Translations under genes and position numbers: made by a program
Origin: a virus
Strand: one strand, 5' to 3'
DNA length: 23,512 bases
Virus record (IMG/VR): IMGVR_UViG_3300006868_000114
Location: 1 to 23,512 of that record
The notes under the pieces: generated by a model
Databases searched by the model: none
The model's input: the letters and a program-made list of their open reading frames with translations, nothing else
Told to the model about the DNA's origin: nothing
Shown: one piece after another, positions 8,062-16,046 of the stretch
How positions within the stretch are numbered: position 1 is the stretch's first letter
Layout: each line of letters starts with the position of its first letter

Positions 8062-8575
8062 AGATATCATACATGAAGCGGCCTCTCCAGAAGAATACAA
8101 GAGATTTGACAATGCTTATACTGGATGGTTAAAAGTTGCCGGACAACATTTTGATTCTGGGGCAAAAAGTTATGTTGCTAGTCGTGGAAAAGCAATATTT
8201 GGCGCCGGCGGAGTTAGCCCTACTGATGCAATATCAATGGCTTTAGAAGAATATCGAGCAAAAAAGAAAAAACGAAACAACACAACTGCTAAATCTACAA
8301 GTGCTAACATGACATACGGTGCAGACGATGATAACAAATCTATTTCAGTGCAACAACCTGCAGGTCAAGCAGGTTGGCAGGATAGAACGCACGGTCATTT
8401 GAGAACCAGAGGTAAAGTTTCTGATAAACTGAAACAGGCAATGGGCGATGTTGTACCAGATTTAACAAGTATGGACACAGCAGTAGGTAGTGGCATGGAT
8501 ATTGGTGATAATTTAGCGGGTAAACTTGATAAAGTAATGCAAATGGGCAACAAATACCGTAAATCACGTAGATAA
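8051..8575 (+). CDS. Putative internal virion protein with capsid-targeting-like leader, 174 aa
   Basis: The protein starts MLIKDIIHEAAS, the clearest match here to the T4-type capsid-targeting pattern, with I-H-E|A after residue 9. Residues 12-70 are helical with an aromatic patch (FDNAYTGWLKVAGQHF) and end in AKKKKR. A Ser/Thr/Asn-rich linker follows (residues 75-100). The C-terminal 70 residues are Gly/Asp/Met-rich and finish NKYRKSRR. There are no catalytic or membrane motifs. The gene overlaps the sulfotransferase stop by 11 nt but has its own late promoter octamer at 8038 and no visible ribosome-binding site, so it may be read from a leaderless mRNA. The family is not recognised; a head-packaged role is inferred from the leader. 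Confidence 0.6.
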   Translation: MLIKDIIHEAASPEEYKRFDNAYTGWLKVAGQHFDSGAKSYVASRGKAIFGAGGVSPTDAISMALEEYRAKKKKRNNTTAKSTSANMTYGADDDNKSISVQQPAGQAGWQDRTHGHLRTRGKVSDKLKQAMGDVVPDLTSMDTAVGSGMDIGDNLAGKLDKVMQMGNKYRKSRR

Positions 8576-8620
8576 TCAGCATATTATCCTTTCTAAAAAC
8601 CCTAAAAAATCATTATTTTT

Positions 8621-8628
8621 CATAAATA
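8621..8628 (+). promoter_or_regulatory. T4-type late promoter octamer
   Basis: CATAAATA lies in the 138-bp intergenic gap, 85 nt before the ATG at 8714. It would produce a leader of about 80 nt that includes the folded element at 8641-8689. The rest of the gap, 8576-8620, is AT-rich and shows nothing else I can support. Confidence 0.6.
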
Positions 8629-8640
8629 CTAGTAACCAGA

Positions 8641-8689
8641 GCATGTTTAGATAACTTAAAAGGCGGTGGTTTAAAGACCACAAACATGC
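8641..8689 (+). promoter_or_regulatory. Structured 5' leader (two stacked helices)
   Basis: GCATGTTT (8641-8648) pairs perfectly with AAACATGC (8682-8689). Inside it GTGGT (8666-8670) pairs with ACCAC (8677-8681) around a 6-nt loop. The 3' strands of the two helices are contiguous, so they can stack coaxially to give 13 bp with a 17-nt bulge on the 5' side. TAGGAG at 8701-8706 lies outside the fold and stays free. A role in mRNA stability or translation of an abundant late protein is likely; T4 mRNAs for abundant proteins use leader hairpins in this way. Confidence 0.55.
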
Positions 8690-8713
8690 AAAGACCAATT
8701 TAGGAGAATTAAA

Positions 8714-9034
8714 ATGGCATTATCAAGAGTAAATGGTGGTGTAGCAGAAGGACAATTACTTGTCGGTTCTTTAACACACCTTATCGTAGACGAAGTAGAC
8801 GGTTCTGATGACATCAGCAACTTTGGTTTTACAGCAGGCGCGGCTGACCCAGGTGAGCAAGTAGTACAAGCAATCGCTTTACATGCAACTCCAGTAATCA
8901 TCAACTCTGCAAACGCAAGAGTTATGTACGTGGCAGTTGAAGGTCAACCAAACGTTACAGCAATCCAGGCTTCAGTTGTAAGTGTACTAGGTGCAAACGC
9001 AACAGTAACAAGCGGTGATTACATCGTAGCATAA
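8714..9034 (+). CDS. Probable abundant virion (decoration-type) protein, 106 aa
   Basis: This small Ala/Val-rich, mostly beta protein has no membrane helix and no catalytic motif. It has its own late promoter (8621), a structured leader, a strong TAGGAG site 7 nt before the ATG and a terminator 22 nt after the stop: a single-gene, high-output unit. Its codons favour C-ending GAC, ATC and AAC far more than neighbouring genes, which is typical of the most highly expressed genes of AT-rich phages. Residues 45-65 (EQVVQAIALHATPVIINSA) match a segment of the next gene's product (SVVQVIGLRAMPIVMNNP), so the two are paralogues. A capsid decoration or other major structural role is inferred from expression signals; the family is not recognised. 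Confidence 0.7.
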   Translation: MALSRVNGGVAEGQLLVGSLTHLIVDEVDGSDDISNFGFTAGAADPGEQVVQAIALHATPVIINSANARVMYVAVEGQPNVTAIQASVVSVLGANATVTSGDYIVA

Positions 9035-9055
9035 GTTTACTTCAAAAGTAACATT

Positions 9056-9086
9056 AAAAATCCTCACTTACGTGGGGATTTTTTTT
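9056..9086 (+). terminator. Rho-independent terminator
   Basis: AATCCTCAC (9059-9067) pairs with GTGGGGATT (9072-9080) as a 9-bp stem with one T-G wobble. It encloses the tetraloop TTAC and is followed by an uninterrupted T tract to 9086. The A run before the stem can pair with the T tract. It closes the unit of the 106-aa protein. Confidence 0.9.
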
Positions 9087-9120
9087 GGCTTCTAGTTCTA
9101 GTTAAAAAATTTTAAATAGT

Positions 9121-9128
9121 GATAAATA
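9121..9128 (+). promoter_or_regulatory. T4-type late promoter octamer
   Basis: GATAAATA lies 22 nt before the ATG at 9151, with AGGAGA between. A weaker variant, TTTAAATA, lies just upstream at 9111-9118. It restarts transcription after the terminator at 9056 and probably drives the long unit up to 16888. Confidence 0.65.
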
Positions 9129-9150
9129 CAACTAATACACAGGAGACATC

Positions 9151-9555
9151 ATGGTTGGAACAAGAAGTGGAGCAATGGGCTCTATAGAAGTTGTAACAGG
9201 AAACATAGAATTTTTTACACTTTTTACAAAATTAGACATCACAGTTACTAATGATTTTAATGACGTTACTCAAAAAGATTTTGAGAGTGTTGTGCAAGTT
9301 ATTGGGTTAAGGGCAATGCCTATTGTAATGAATAATCCAGTTGAATTAGATGGGACTGGAAATTTTCTTTTAGAAAATTATGGCGCACCAAGTTTAACCG
9401 GTGCAGGTTGGATATTTAAATTTGCCACTGAAAGACCCGGGGCACACACAGTACAGACATTAGTTGATGAATTAAACGGTATTGTTTTAAATAGCGGTAC
9501 TATAGATACTAAAAATGTATTAAATATGGAATTTACAAAACAGGATTTATTATAA
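9151..9555 (+). CDS. Paralogue of the 106-aa virion protein, 134 aa
   Basis: This beta-rich protein has no catalytic or membrane motif. The segment around residues 47-62 (ESVVQVIGLRAMPIVMNNP) aligns with the preceding protein (EQVVQAIALHATPVIINSA), and both N-terminal halves are short beta segments preceding an Asp-rich turn. This copy is longer at the C-terminus (residues 85-134). The start is fixed by AGGAGA (9141-9146), 4 nt before the ATG. Its codon use is the ordinary AT-rich type, unlike its paralogue, which suggests lower expression. A minor structural protein related to the abundant one is the best guess; the family is not recognised. Confidence 0.65.
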   Translation: MVGTRSGAMGSIEVVTGNIEFFTLFTKLDITVTNDFNDVTQKDFESVVQVIGLRAMPIVMNNPVELDGTGNFLLENYGAPSLTGAGWIFKFATERPGAHTVQTLVDELNGIVLNSGTIDTKNVLNMEFTKQDLL

Positions 9556-9556
9556 T

Positions 9557-9808
9557 ATGAAAAAAACACAACCAAAAGCAATGTCTGAAGAAAAACAAGT
9601 GTATGCCGAATCAAATAATTTAGAAGCTCATATTATTGCTGACATGTTGAGAATTGAAAGCATAACAACTGAACTTCGTGAATTCAAAGAAGACACTAAA
9701 ACAAGATTAAACAAATTAGAAAATTGGCTTGTTGCTATTGTAGGCACAAGTTTTACAACACTTGTTGCAGTGTTAGTTGGATTGATAGTGAATATGTTTA
9801 CTGGGTAA
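9557..9808 (+). CDS. Coiled-coil plus C-terminal TM protein, XhlA-like
   Basis: This 83-aa protein has a polar N-terminus, an amphipathic coiled coil at about residues 25-55 (IADMLRIESITTELREFKED, then TKTRLNKLENWL) and one transmembrane helix at about 58-80 (VAIVGTSFTTLVAVLVGLIV). This is the layout of XhlA/holin-associated proteins, small membrane-anchored partners in phage lysis. No endolysin or second holin is visible in the window, so a lysis role is an inference from architecture. A tail-anchored virion or membrane protein of other function is possible. The ATG is 1 nt after the upstream stop; an in-frame ATG at 9581 (MSEEKQ) is an alternative start. Confidence 0.55.
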   Translation: MKKTQPKAMSEEKQVYAESNNLEAHIIADMLRIESITTELREFKEDTKTRLNKLENWLVAIVGTSFTTLVAVLVGLIVNMFTG

Positions 9809-9810
9809 TT

Positions 9811-10107
9811 ATGAGATTAAACGAACTTACAGAAGATACTATAATTGAAGCCAGAATGGTTTGGCGTAAAATGGGTAAAACTGTTAAACGTGCAGTACGA
9901 TGCACCAGTGGAAGACGCAAAGGTAGAGTAGTAAGTAATCCAAGTCAATGTCACAAACCTATTGACATGAAAAAAAGATTGACATTGAAAAAAACTAAAG
10001 CACGAATGGGTGCTAGAATGATGCGTAAAGCAAAAAGAACAAAAAGAATGAACCCTGCAAGTAGAAGAGTAAAAAGTTTAAATAGATCAACTAATAGGCG
10101 CAGATAA
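9811..10107 (+). CDS. Highly basic protamine-like protein with capsid-targeting-like leader, 98 aa
   Basis: The protein begins MRLNELTEDTIIEA, with possible protease sites L-T-E|D (residue 8) and I-I-E|A (residue 13). Cleavage would leave an almost wholly cationic remainder, dense in Arg and Lys and nearly free of acidic residues after residue 20. It contains a Cys pair, C31-x15-C47, within RCTSGRRKGRVVSNPSQC. Such composition suits binding and condensing DNA, as expected of T4-type internal proteins. The start at 9811 is chosen because a longer in-frame extension upstream overlaps the TM gene and is implausible in composition, while ATG 9811 gives the leader motif. Its stop overlaps the next ATG by 1 nt (TAATG). 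Confidence 0.7.
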   Translation: MRLNELTEDTIIEARMVWRKMGKTVKRAVRCTSGRRKGRVVSNPSQCHKPIDMKKRLTLKKTKARMGARMMRKAKRTKRMNPASRRVKSLNRSTNRRR

Positions 10108-13100
10108 TGAAGTTTAAAGATATAAGAACATTTCAGTCTATTTTAAACGAATACGGACTTAAACCAGGAACACCAACAGCAGTTGGAAGCCAGCAATCTG
10201 GTGCTAATGCAAAAGCAAATGCAGTTGCTAGTCCCACTGTGCAAAAACAAACACCTAAAAAAGATTTAGGCAGTCCAACAACTACTCCTGGCCTAAATGT
10301 TAAAGAGCCAGAACAGGAACAACCACAACAGCCAAAAATTGCAAAAGCAAGTGAATTAGAAAAAGATTTTGAATTTGCAGATGACAAAGGCAATGCAGTT
10401 AAAGTAGTTAGCCCTGTTGGACAAGGAAAAAACAAAGATGCACTTATTGTGCAAAATCAAAAAAGCAAAGAATTTTATACAATACAACCGGACGACGAAA
10501 TTGAATTGCCTATGGAAGAAGGCAAACTAGGAACATTGATTAAAAAGTCAGGATCAGGGATAAAATTTAAAAACAAAGATCGCGCCGGTTTAAAAAGATT
10601 AGTTAGAAAAAACAAACTTCGAGAGCAAGGCGAAGAACTGATTTTTGAAATCAACTTTAACAGTAAAGAAATTGCACAGCAGGCATTAGACCTTCCTATC
10701 AAATGTGGCTTTGAAGCAGAAACTTCATGGGACAATGTGTATGGTAGCAGTGATGATGACGAAGGTGAATGGCTATACGATTATGGCTGGTATGATATCG
10801 AAGACTTTATACACGATCAGGAAGGTAGCAGATCTGTCAATAGAGTTGAAGAGAGTTATAATGAATGGATACTGGAAGGTCCAGCATTGGAACTTGAAAG
10901 TGACATCATTGATGAAATGGTTAGCGACCGCGAAGAAGATGAATACTATCTCAACAAGTACATAGAAGATGAACTTAGCGAAGATGACATAGAAGAATAC
11001 AAAGAACGCATATTAGATGACTTACCAAAAGAAGACCAAGAAGAATACGAAGATTGGGACTTTATGAACTGGGGTCGTCAGTATGTGGAAGAAGAATTAT
11101 TAGACGATTACAAAGATTGGTTAAGAGAAGATATCCGCGAAAATGGCGAAGCATTTGACGATGCTATTGATAGAGCTCGATCAGAGTATGATATGGACTA
11201 CTGGGCAAATGAAGAATACGGTAGTTGGATTAGTTGTTTAAGTGAGCATGATATCTATTTGTACGATCCAAACCGTGGAGGCGAAGGTGGTGGCCAAGAA
11301 GAAGTTGCAGACTATCTGACAGACTGGACAGACAAAAACAGTCAATATCAAGTAGTTCAAGCAGGAGAATATCACAGTAGAGCAGGTGACACCACTCAAG
11401 ATTACTGGCGTGTAGAGGATGACAGCAGTATTCAAACAGATGGCACAGGCTCTGAGATCATTTCACCGGTGTACAGCACACCCAGAAAAATGCTGGAAGA
11501 AATGAAAAGCCTATTTGCATGGTTAGAAAATCAAGATGTAGACACCAACAGTTCAACTGGCTTGCATGTGACCATGAGTTTAGACAGTGAAGAAAAAGAA
11601 GAAATAAATCCAGTTAAACTTGCAGTATTGTTGGGTGACAAATATTTACTCAGCACATTTGGCAGAGAAAACAACAGTTATGCTAAAAGCCAATATAAAA
11701 ATTTAGAAAAGTTAGGTCACAAATTAAAAGCAAATCCAGATGCTAAAACTATAGAACAAATTGAAGATATTTTAAGTTCAGGCATCAGCAGAGACAAGTT
11801 TAGCAGTATCAATTTCAAAGGTGATTCGGATATAAGAACAGGTAATCAACTGATCGAATTCAGAATTGGTGGCGGTAATGACTATCACAGAGATTTCCCC
11901 AAAGTAGCAAAAGCAGTCATTCGTTATGCCACAACGATGCAATCAGCATACAGTGATAAACTTTATACTCGTGACTATGCAACAGCATTGTACAGGCTGA
12001 TCAACAACATAGGCAAAATCAGTGCAGATGACGAAGAACGAGTCAAATACAGAATCAATCCTGATGTAGAAGCACCAGCAGTTGATGTGTTAAAAGACTA
12101 CTTCAGCAAAGACAATTATGTAGAGCACCTGAGATATCTTGTCGCGGCATACAACACACTTGCTGAATATCATACTGTAAAAAATAAAACAAACGAAGAT
12201 GTTGAAACTGATGGTCCTGATGCTGACAGATTACAAGATTTATTGAAAAAAGCTCAAAGAAACTTTGCAGGTGCCATTGCACAAGCAGGATATGATCTTA
12301 GCCAAGGACATAACCGTGCAACACCAAATGCAAAAAGCATTGGTATATTAAGATCAGCACTCAAAGACTTTGAATTAGATTATGACAAATTGAACAGTTT
12401 AATAAATGGTCACCACACTAAAATTGATACTGGTAACAGTAGAAGCAATTTAACACCCAAACAGATATTGGGTAGAATTAAAAATGGTGTGGACAAACTG
12501 TTCAAGAAATCAGTTGTTCAAGAACCAGAATATTTAACAGCCAACCAAGTGGAAAAAATGATCACAGGCATGTGGAATGCTGTACACAGCGGTGAATTAC
12601 AAGACGGCCAACAAGCAATAAAGTTTGCAAAACTGTTAGCAGATGCCGCAAACACAACCACAGACTATGCCGCGTCTTGGCTGGATCAGGTAAACAGCGG
12701 TCGTAGAGGCAGAGAATATAAAGAATTCCACAAATCAGTTACACAAGGTGGCTACAGCGAGCAAGCAATGTTTACGCCCGGCAGTCCAGTAGACTCCAAA
12801 AAACTAAAAGCATTCCAGGACCATCTCAAACAGTATCCAGAGTGGGAACATCCTGTAAGCAAGGATCATGATCCAAGAAGGTCCTCATTTGACGACAGTT
12901 ATGTAGATAATGCACTCAGTAAAATGATGATCAAGATGCGAACTCGTTGGGATCACTTGGAAGATATCAGAGAAGAGAATCCAGGCTTGTACATTGATAG
13001 CATGAGAGAGATTGCCAAGTTAGTTACTAATCTTGTTGATGCTGTTAAAACCAAAGATCATGAGATGGGAGACAAGCACAAAGATCTACTAGGCACCGAA

Positions 13101-16046
13101 CATGCACATCACAGAGATGGCCCCCAATATTTTGGAATGGGCGAACGCACCGCAGAACAAATAATGGATATGGTTAAAGGCATTGAACAACCTAATGCTA
13201 GAATGGTGTGGGACGATCCTGTAGCACATCAATTGCGTGACAGTATGCAAAATTATATTCGTTCTGCTTATTCTAGATACTACGAAATGAAACAACGTGG
13301 AGGCGATGGCTTCTATCGTTTAGGGCCTGTTCCAGAAATCATCAAGCAGAGAACAGATGCTATCAAAGAATTTTTAAGTGGCTTTGACAAAGTAGCACAA
13401 AGTCACGGATTTGACAGCCAAAGCAGTGAAATTGCCAACAAGAAACAGTTAGACAAACAGCAAGCAAAGTTCCAGAAAAAACATGGACCACAAACATTCA
13501 AAGTGCATGCATTTGATTTTGGTGGATATATATTTGCAGAAAAAGGTTTTGCACAAGGCTTACCGCACCTGGCACCAGAAGGCGTTGCAAGGGCTCTTCA
13601 GCAAACCAGCAACATACACCGCACTGATTATGGTGAACTGTTGATAATGCCCACCATACACTACTTCACTGCATTACAAGCATCAAAGATGTTAGCAAAC
13701 CCTGATCAGTATAAAGATACTTGGCGTTGGGAAAAAGCACAGGCAGTGCTGAGAAAATTTGAAAGCACATACAAAATAAAATTTAATGATCTTTCTGAAA
13801 AATACATCGACATCAATGATGACAATCAGAAAGTAAAATCTGAACTTCAACAACAAAATGTCGAGTTCACAAACAAATTAGGTGACGGCAGAGAAGGCGT
13901 AGGAAAATTTGGCCCGCTGATACCCAGAGCAGAACTTAACGGACCAGATGGCGAGCCATTTGAACCAAGTTCTGCAGTGACATGGCGTATAAACAAAGAT
14001 AACAAAAAAGCCGGTACAGCATCTGATAGTCAAGCACTTAATGATTTTGCCAAAGCCAGAGAAAACTTCAGAGAGTTTGATTACATGATGAACAACGGCA
14101 TACAGCAGTATGTCAAAGACAGTGAAAAGCAAGATTTAGTTGCGTTCTTAAACAATGAAACGCAAGTTGATAGAGCAACAAAAGTACGAATGTTGATACA
14201 TATGATAAACAACGTTGATCGTGATATAAGAGAACCAATGCCAATCAGTCAAGCACTGGTGAGAGCAAAACCACAGAGTGAAAGTATGAATACATTTGAT
14301 AAATTTGATAAACTACCGCTAGAAGAGCAGTTGCGTATACTTGCCAAAGTGGATAAGAAAAAAATTGACGAAGCCTGGAGCAAAAAGTACAAGGACAGCA
14401 TCAACTGTAGCAATCCAAAAGGCTTCAGCCAAAAAGCACACTGTGCAGGCAAAAAGAAAACAGAAGCAGTGCTAGGACCTAATCCAACATCAACCAGTTT
14501 ACCTGGTTACATCAAAGCCATCAACGACATACTGCAATCCAACAGTCCAGTATTGAAGATGGGAGCAACTGGGGCTCACACCTTCACTGCTGATCCCGGC
14601 CAGTCTGTGACAAGTACCTCAGACATTATCACAGGGCAAGGCAAGGATCACAGTGGCAAAGACACTGAACAAGTGATTGCTAAGACACTGTGGAAAGGAC
14701 AATTAAAAACAACAACCGATTCTCCCACTGCTAAAAAAGTTGTTTTCAATCGAGGAGAAGTTGCAGAGGCATACCATGCACTGGCAGCGTTTGTGAGGTT
14801 TATCGCCAGACCCACCAGAGATATAACATTAGAAGATGTTGTAAAATGGATACCCAAACTGGAAAATGGTGTAACATATGATCTAAAAGTAGCTGATGCG
14901 GAGAACAAAGATTTAGCAGACGAGTTCTGGGTTACTGTGTCTCTTAAACCAGAGCAATGGACAGCATTCAAAGATCCTAATGCTGTGTTAGCAGACACAC
15001 CGTTTGCTAAAATTGCCAGAGACATCGTTGACGATGCTAACAGTGAAACAGGCAGACGTGCAGACGTGTATGCTACCAACGGTAGATATGATTTAGTGCG
15101 TGTGATAGGTGATGGTGTAAGTGGCGAAACAGAAACCAAAACTGATATTGAATTCGAAAACGAAACAGAAAAGAAATACAGAGGCTACAGCATCAAAGTA
15201 GGCTCAGTTAAACAGATACATCAAGTTGGCGGCGGCGCAATCTCTGGCGGAAGAAAAGCATCAGCAGAACAAAGATTTAGTATACTGCAAGACGAGTTAT
15301 TTGGTGTACACGGTAGATTCCGTATTGCCGACATCAGCGACGCCAAGGTTGCTTATCTAAAGGCAGCACAAGACGAAAGCGTTAAAGGTAGATTAGCGGC
15401 ACAAGAAATTGGTTACAAAGCCGCAGTGGAAAGTATCAACAACTTTATCAAAACAGACGACGACGAAAAGAAATATGTAAAGCTGTTGGCAAAAGCATTT
15501 AAGTTTTTCCAGGCACGAGACGATGATAGAATATTGTTAAAGCAGTTCACAGGCACAAAGAAAGGCACTTACATATTGGATCCAAAGAGATTTGACAAAC
15601 TACACCAGCAAGGTTTAAACTTGGTTGCAGTATACGATGAAGCCAAAGAAAATCCGGAAATGGCAATCATTGATCAAGACAGCAACAAGCGATTGGTCAC
15701 TTTCCGCACTTATAAGACTGCAGACGGTTACATGCGAAACTATATTGAAAAAGGCGACTTGTGGAAAGACTTGACTAATATTGCTAATGTAAAAGAAAGT
15801 GTGCGTGAAGGTGCTGTACCAGACAACAGCACTGTGAGAACACTGCGAGAGATACTCAGCAAGCCACTGTTGAGCGGAGACCTCAAAGGCCAGATGATTG
15901 CGTATACTGCTGTTCCTGATCCAAGTATGATCAGAGATTTCCGTTCTGCTAGAGCAATGGCAGGCGATCAACATGATTTACGTGATGTGTTACGCAGTTA
16001 CATAAAAGCAAAATTACATCCAGATGTGATGAGAAAGCTGAAATGA
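10107..16046 (+). CDS. 1979-aa multidomain protein with putative amidoligase domain
   Basis: The leader is MKFKDIRTFQSILNEYG, with possible L-N-E|Y cleavage after residue 15, then a Pro/Gln-rich linker (17-80). Residues about 195-620 match the glutamine-synthetase-fold amidoligase family (PF12224 type). KCGFEAET carries Glu203 and Glu205, DGTGSEIISP spans 445-454, STGLHV spans 483-488 with His487, and IEFRIGGG has Glu584 and Arg586. These enzymes form amide bonds between carboxylates and amines using ATP. A strongly acidic, Tyr/Trp-rich insert fills about 210-375. Residues 620-1400 are helical and unrecognised. A basic Cys-pair motif, CSNPKGFSQKAHC, spans 1434-1446. Near 1677-1700, TKTDIEFENE and YSIKVGSVKQ resemble the D...xxK core of a PD-(D/E)xK-like nuclease fold, weakly. 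It overlaps its neighbours by 1 and 4 nt. A virion-packed effector is inferred; alternatives are a structural or tape-measure-like role. Confidence 0.68.
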   Translation: MKFKDIRTFQSILNEYGLKPGTPTAVGSQQSGANAKANAVASPTVQKQTPKKDLGSPTTTPGLNVKEPEQEQPQQPKIAKASELEKDFEFADDKGNAVKVVSPVGQGKNKDALIVQNQKSKEFYTIQPDDEIELPMEEGKLGTLIKKSGSGIKFKNKDRAGLKRLVRKNKLREQGEELIFEINFNSKEIAQQALDLPIKCGFEAETSWDNVYGSSDDDEGEWLYDYGWYDIEDFIHDQEGSRSVNRVEESYNEWILEGPALELESDIIDEMVSDREEDEYYLNKYIEDELSEDDIEEYKERILDDLPKEDQEEYEDWDFMNWGRQYVEEELLDDYKDWLREDIRENGEAFDDAIDRARSEYDMDYWANEEYGSWISCLSEHDIYLYDPNRGGEGGGQEEVADYLTDWTDKNSQYQVVQAGEYHSRAGDTTQDYWRVEDDSSIQTDGTGSEIISPVYSTPRKMLEEMKSLFAWLENQDVDTNSSTGLHVTMSLDSEEKEEINPVKLAVLLGDKYLLSTFGRENNSYAKSQYKNLEKLGHKLKANPDAKTIEQIEDILSSGISRDKFSSINFKGDSDIRTGNQLIEFRIGGGNDYHRDFPKVAKAVIRYATTMQSAYSDKLYTRDYATALYRLINNIGKISADDEERVKYRINPDVEAPAVDVLKDYFSKDNYVEHLRYLVAAYNTLAEYHTVKNKTNEDVETDGPDADRLQDLLKKAQRNFAGAIAQAGYDLSQGHNRATPNAKSIGILRSALKDFELDYDKLNSLINGHHTKIDTGNSRSNLTPKQILGRIKNGVDKLFKKSVVQEPEYLTANQVEKMITGMWNAVHSGELQDGQQAIKFAKLLADAANTTTDYAASWLDQVNSGRRGREYKEFHKSVTQGGYSEQAMFTPGSPVDSKKLKAFQDHLKQYPEWEHPVSKDHDPRRSSFDDSYVDNALSKMMIKMRTRWDHLEDIREENPGLYIDSMREIAKLVTNLVDAVKTKDHEMGDKHKDLLGTEHAHHRDGPQYFGMGERTAEQIMDMVKGIEQPNARMVWDDPVAHQLRDSMQNYIRSAYSRYYEMKQRGGDGFYRLGPVPEIIKQRTDAIKEFLSGFDKVAQSHGFDSQSSEIANKKQLDKQQAKFQKKHGPQTFKVHAFDFGGYIFAEKGFAQGLPHLAPEGVARALQQTSNIHRTDYGELLIMPTIHYFTALQASKMLANPDQYKDTWRWEKAQAVLRKFESTYKIKFNDLSEKYIDINDDNQKVKSELQQQNVEFTNKLGDGREGVGKFGPLIPRAELNGPDGEPFEPSSAVTWRINKDNKKAGTASDSQALNDFAKARENFREFDYMMNNGIQQYVKDSEKQDLVAFLNNETQVDRATKVRMLIHMINNVDRDIREPMPISQALVRAKPQSESMNTFDKFDKLPLEEQLRILAKVDKKKIDEAWSKKYKDSINCSNPKGFSQKAHCAGKKKTEAVLGPNPTSTSLPGYIKAINDILQSNSPVLKMGATGAHTFTADPGQSVTSTSDIITGQGKDHSGKDTEQVIAKTLWKGQLKTTTDSPTAKKVVFNRGEVAEAYHALAAFVRFIARPTRDITLEDVVKWIPKLENGVTYDLKVADAENKDLADEFWVTVSLKPEQWTAFKDPNAVLADTPFAKIARDIVDDANSETGRRADVYATNGRYDLVRVIGDGVSGETETKTDIEFENETEKKYRGYSIKVGSVKQIHQVGGGAISGGRKASAEQRFSILQDELFGVHGRFRIADISDAKVAYLKAAQDESVKGRLAAQEIGYKAAVESINNFIKTDDDEKKYVKLLAKAFKFFQARDDDRILLKQFTGTKKGTYILDPKRFDKLHQQGLNLVAVYDEAKENPEMAIIDQDSNKRLVTFRTYKTADGYMRNYIEKGDLWKDLTNIANVKESVREGAVPDNSTVRTLREILSKPLLSGDLKGQMIAYTAVPDPSMIRDFRSARAMAGDQHDLRDVLRSYIKAKLHPDVMRKLK

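Noticed and set aside
9724-9810. Upstream in-frame extension of the basic protein (Cys/Tyr/Trp-rich)
   Set aside because: It overlaps the TM gene in another frame, and its composition differs from the rest. ATG 9811 gives the shared leader motif.
14648-15139. Long open frame of 163 codons on the minus strand
   Set aside because: It lies wholly inside the giant + strand gene, has Ser/Leu-rich low-information composition, and no ribosome site or promoter. It is a shadow of the coding frame.
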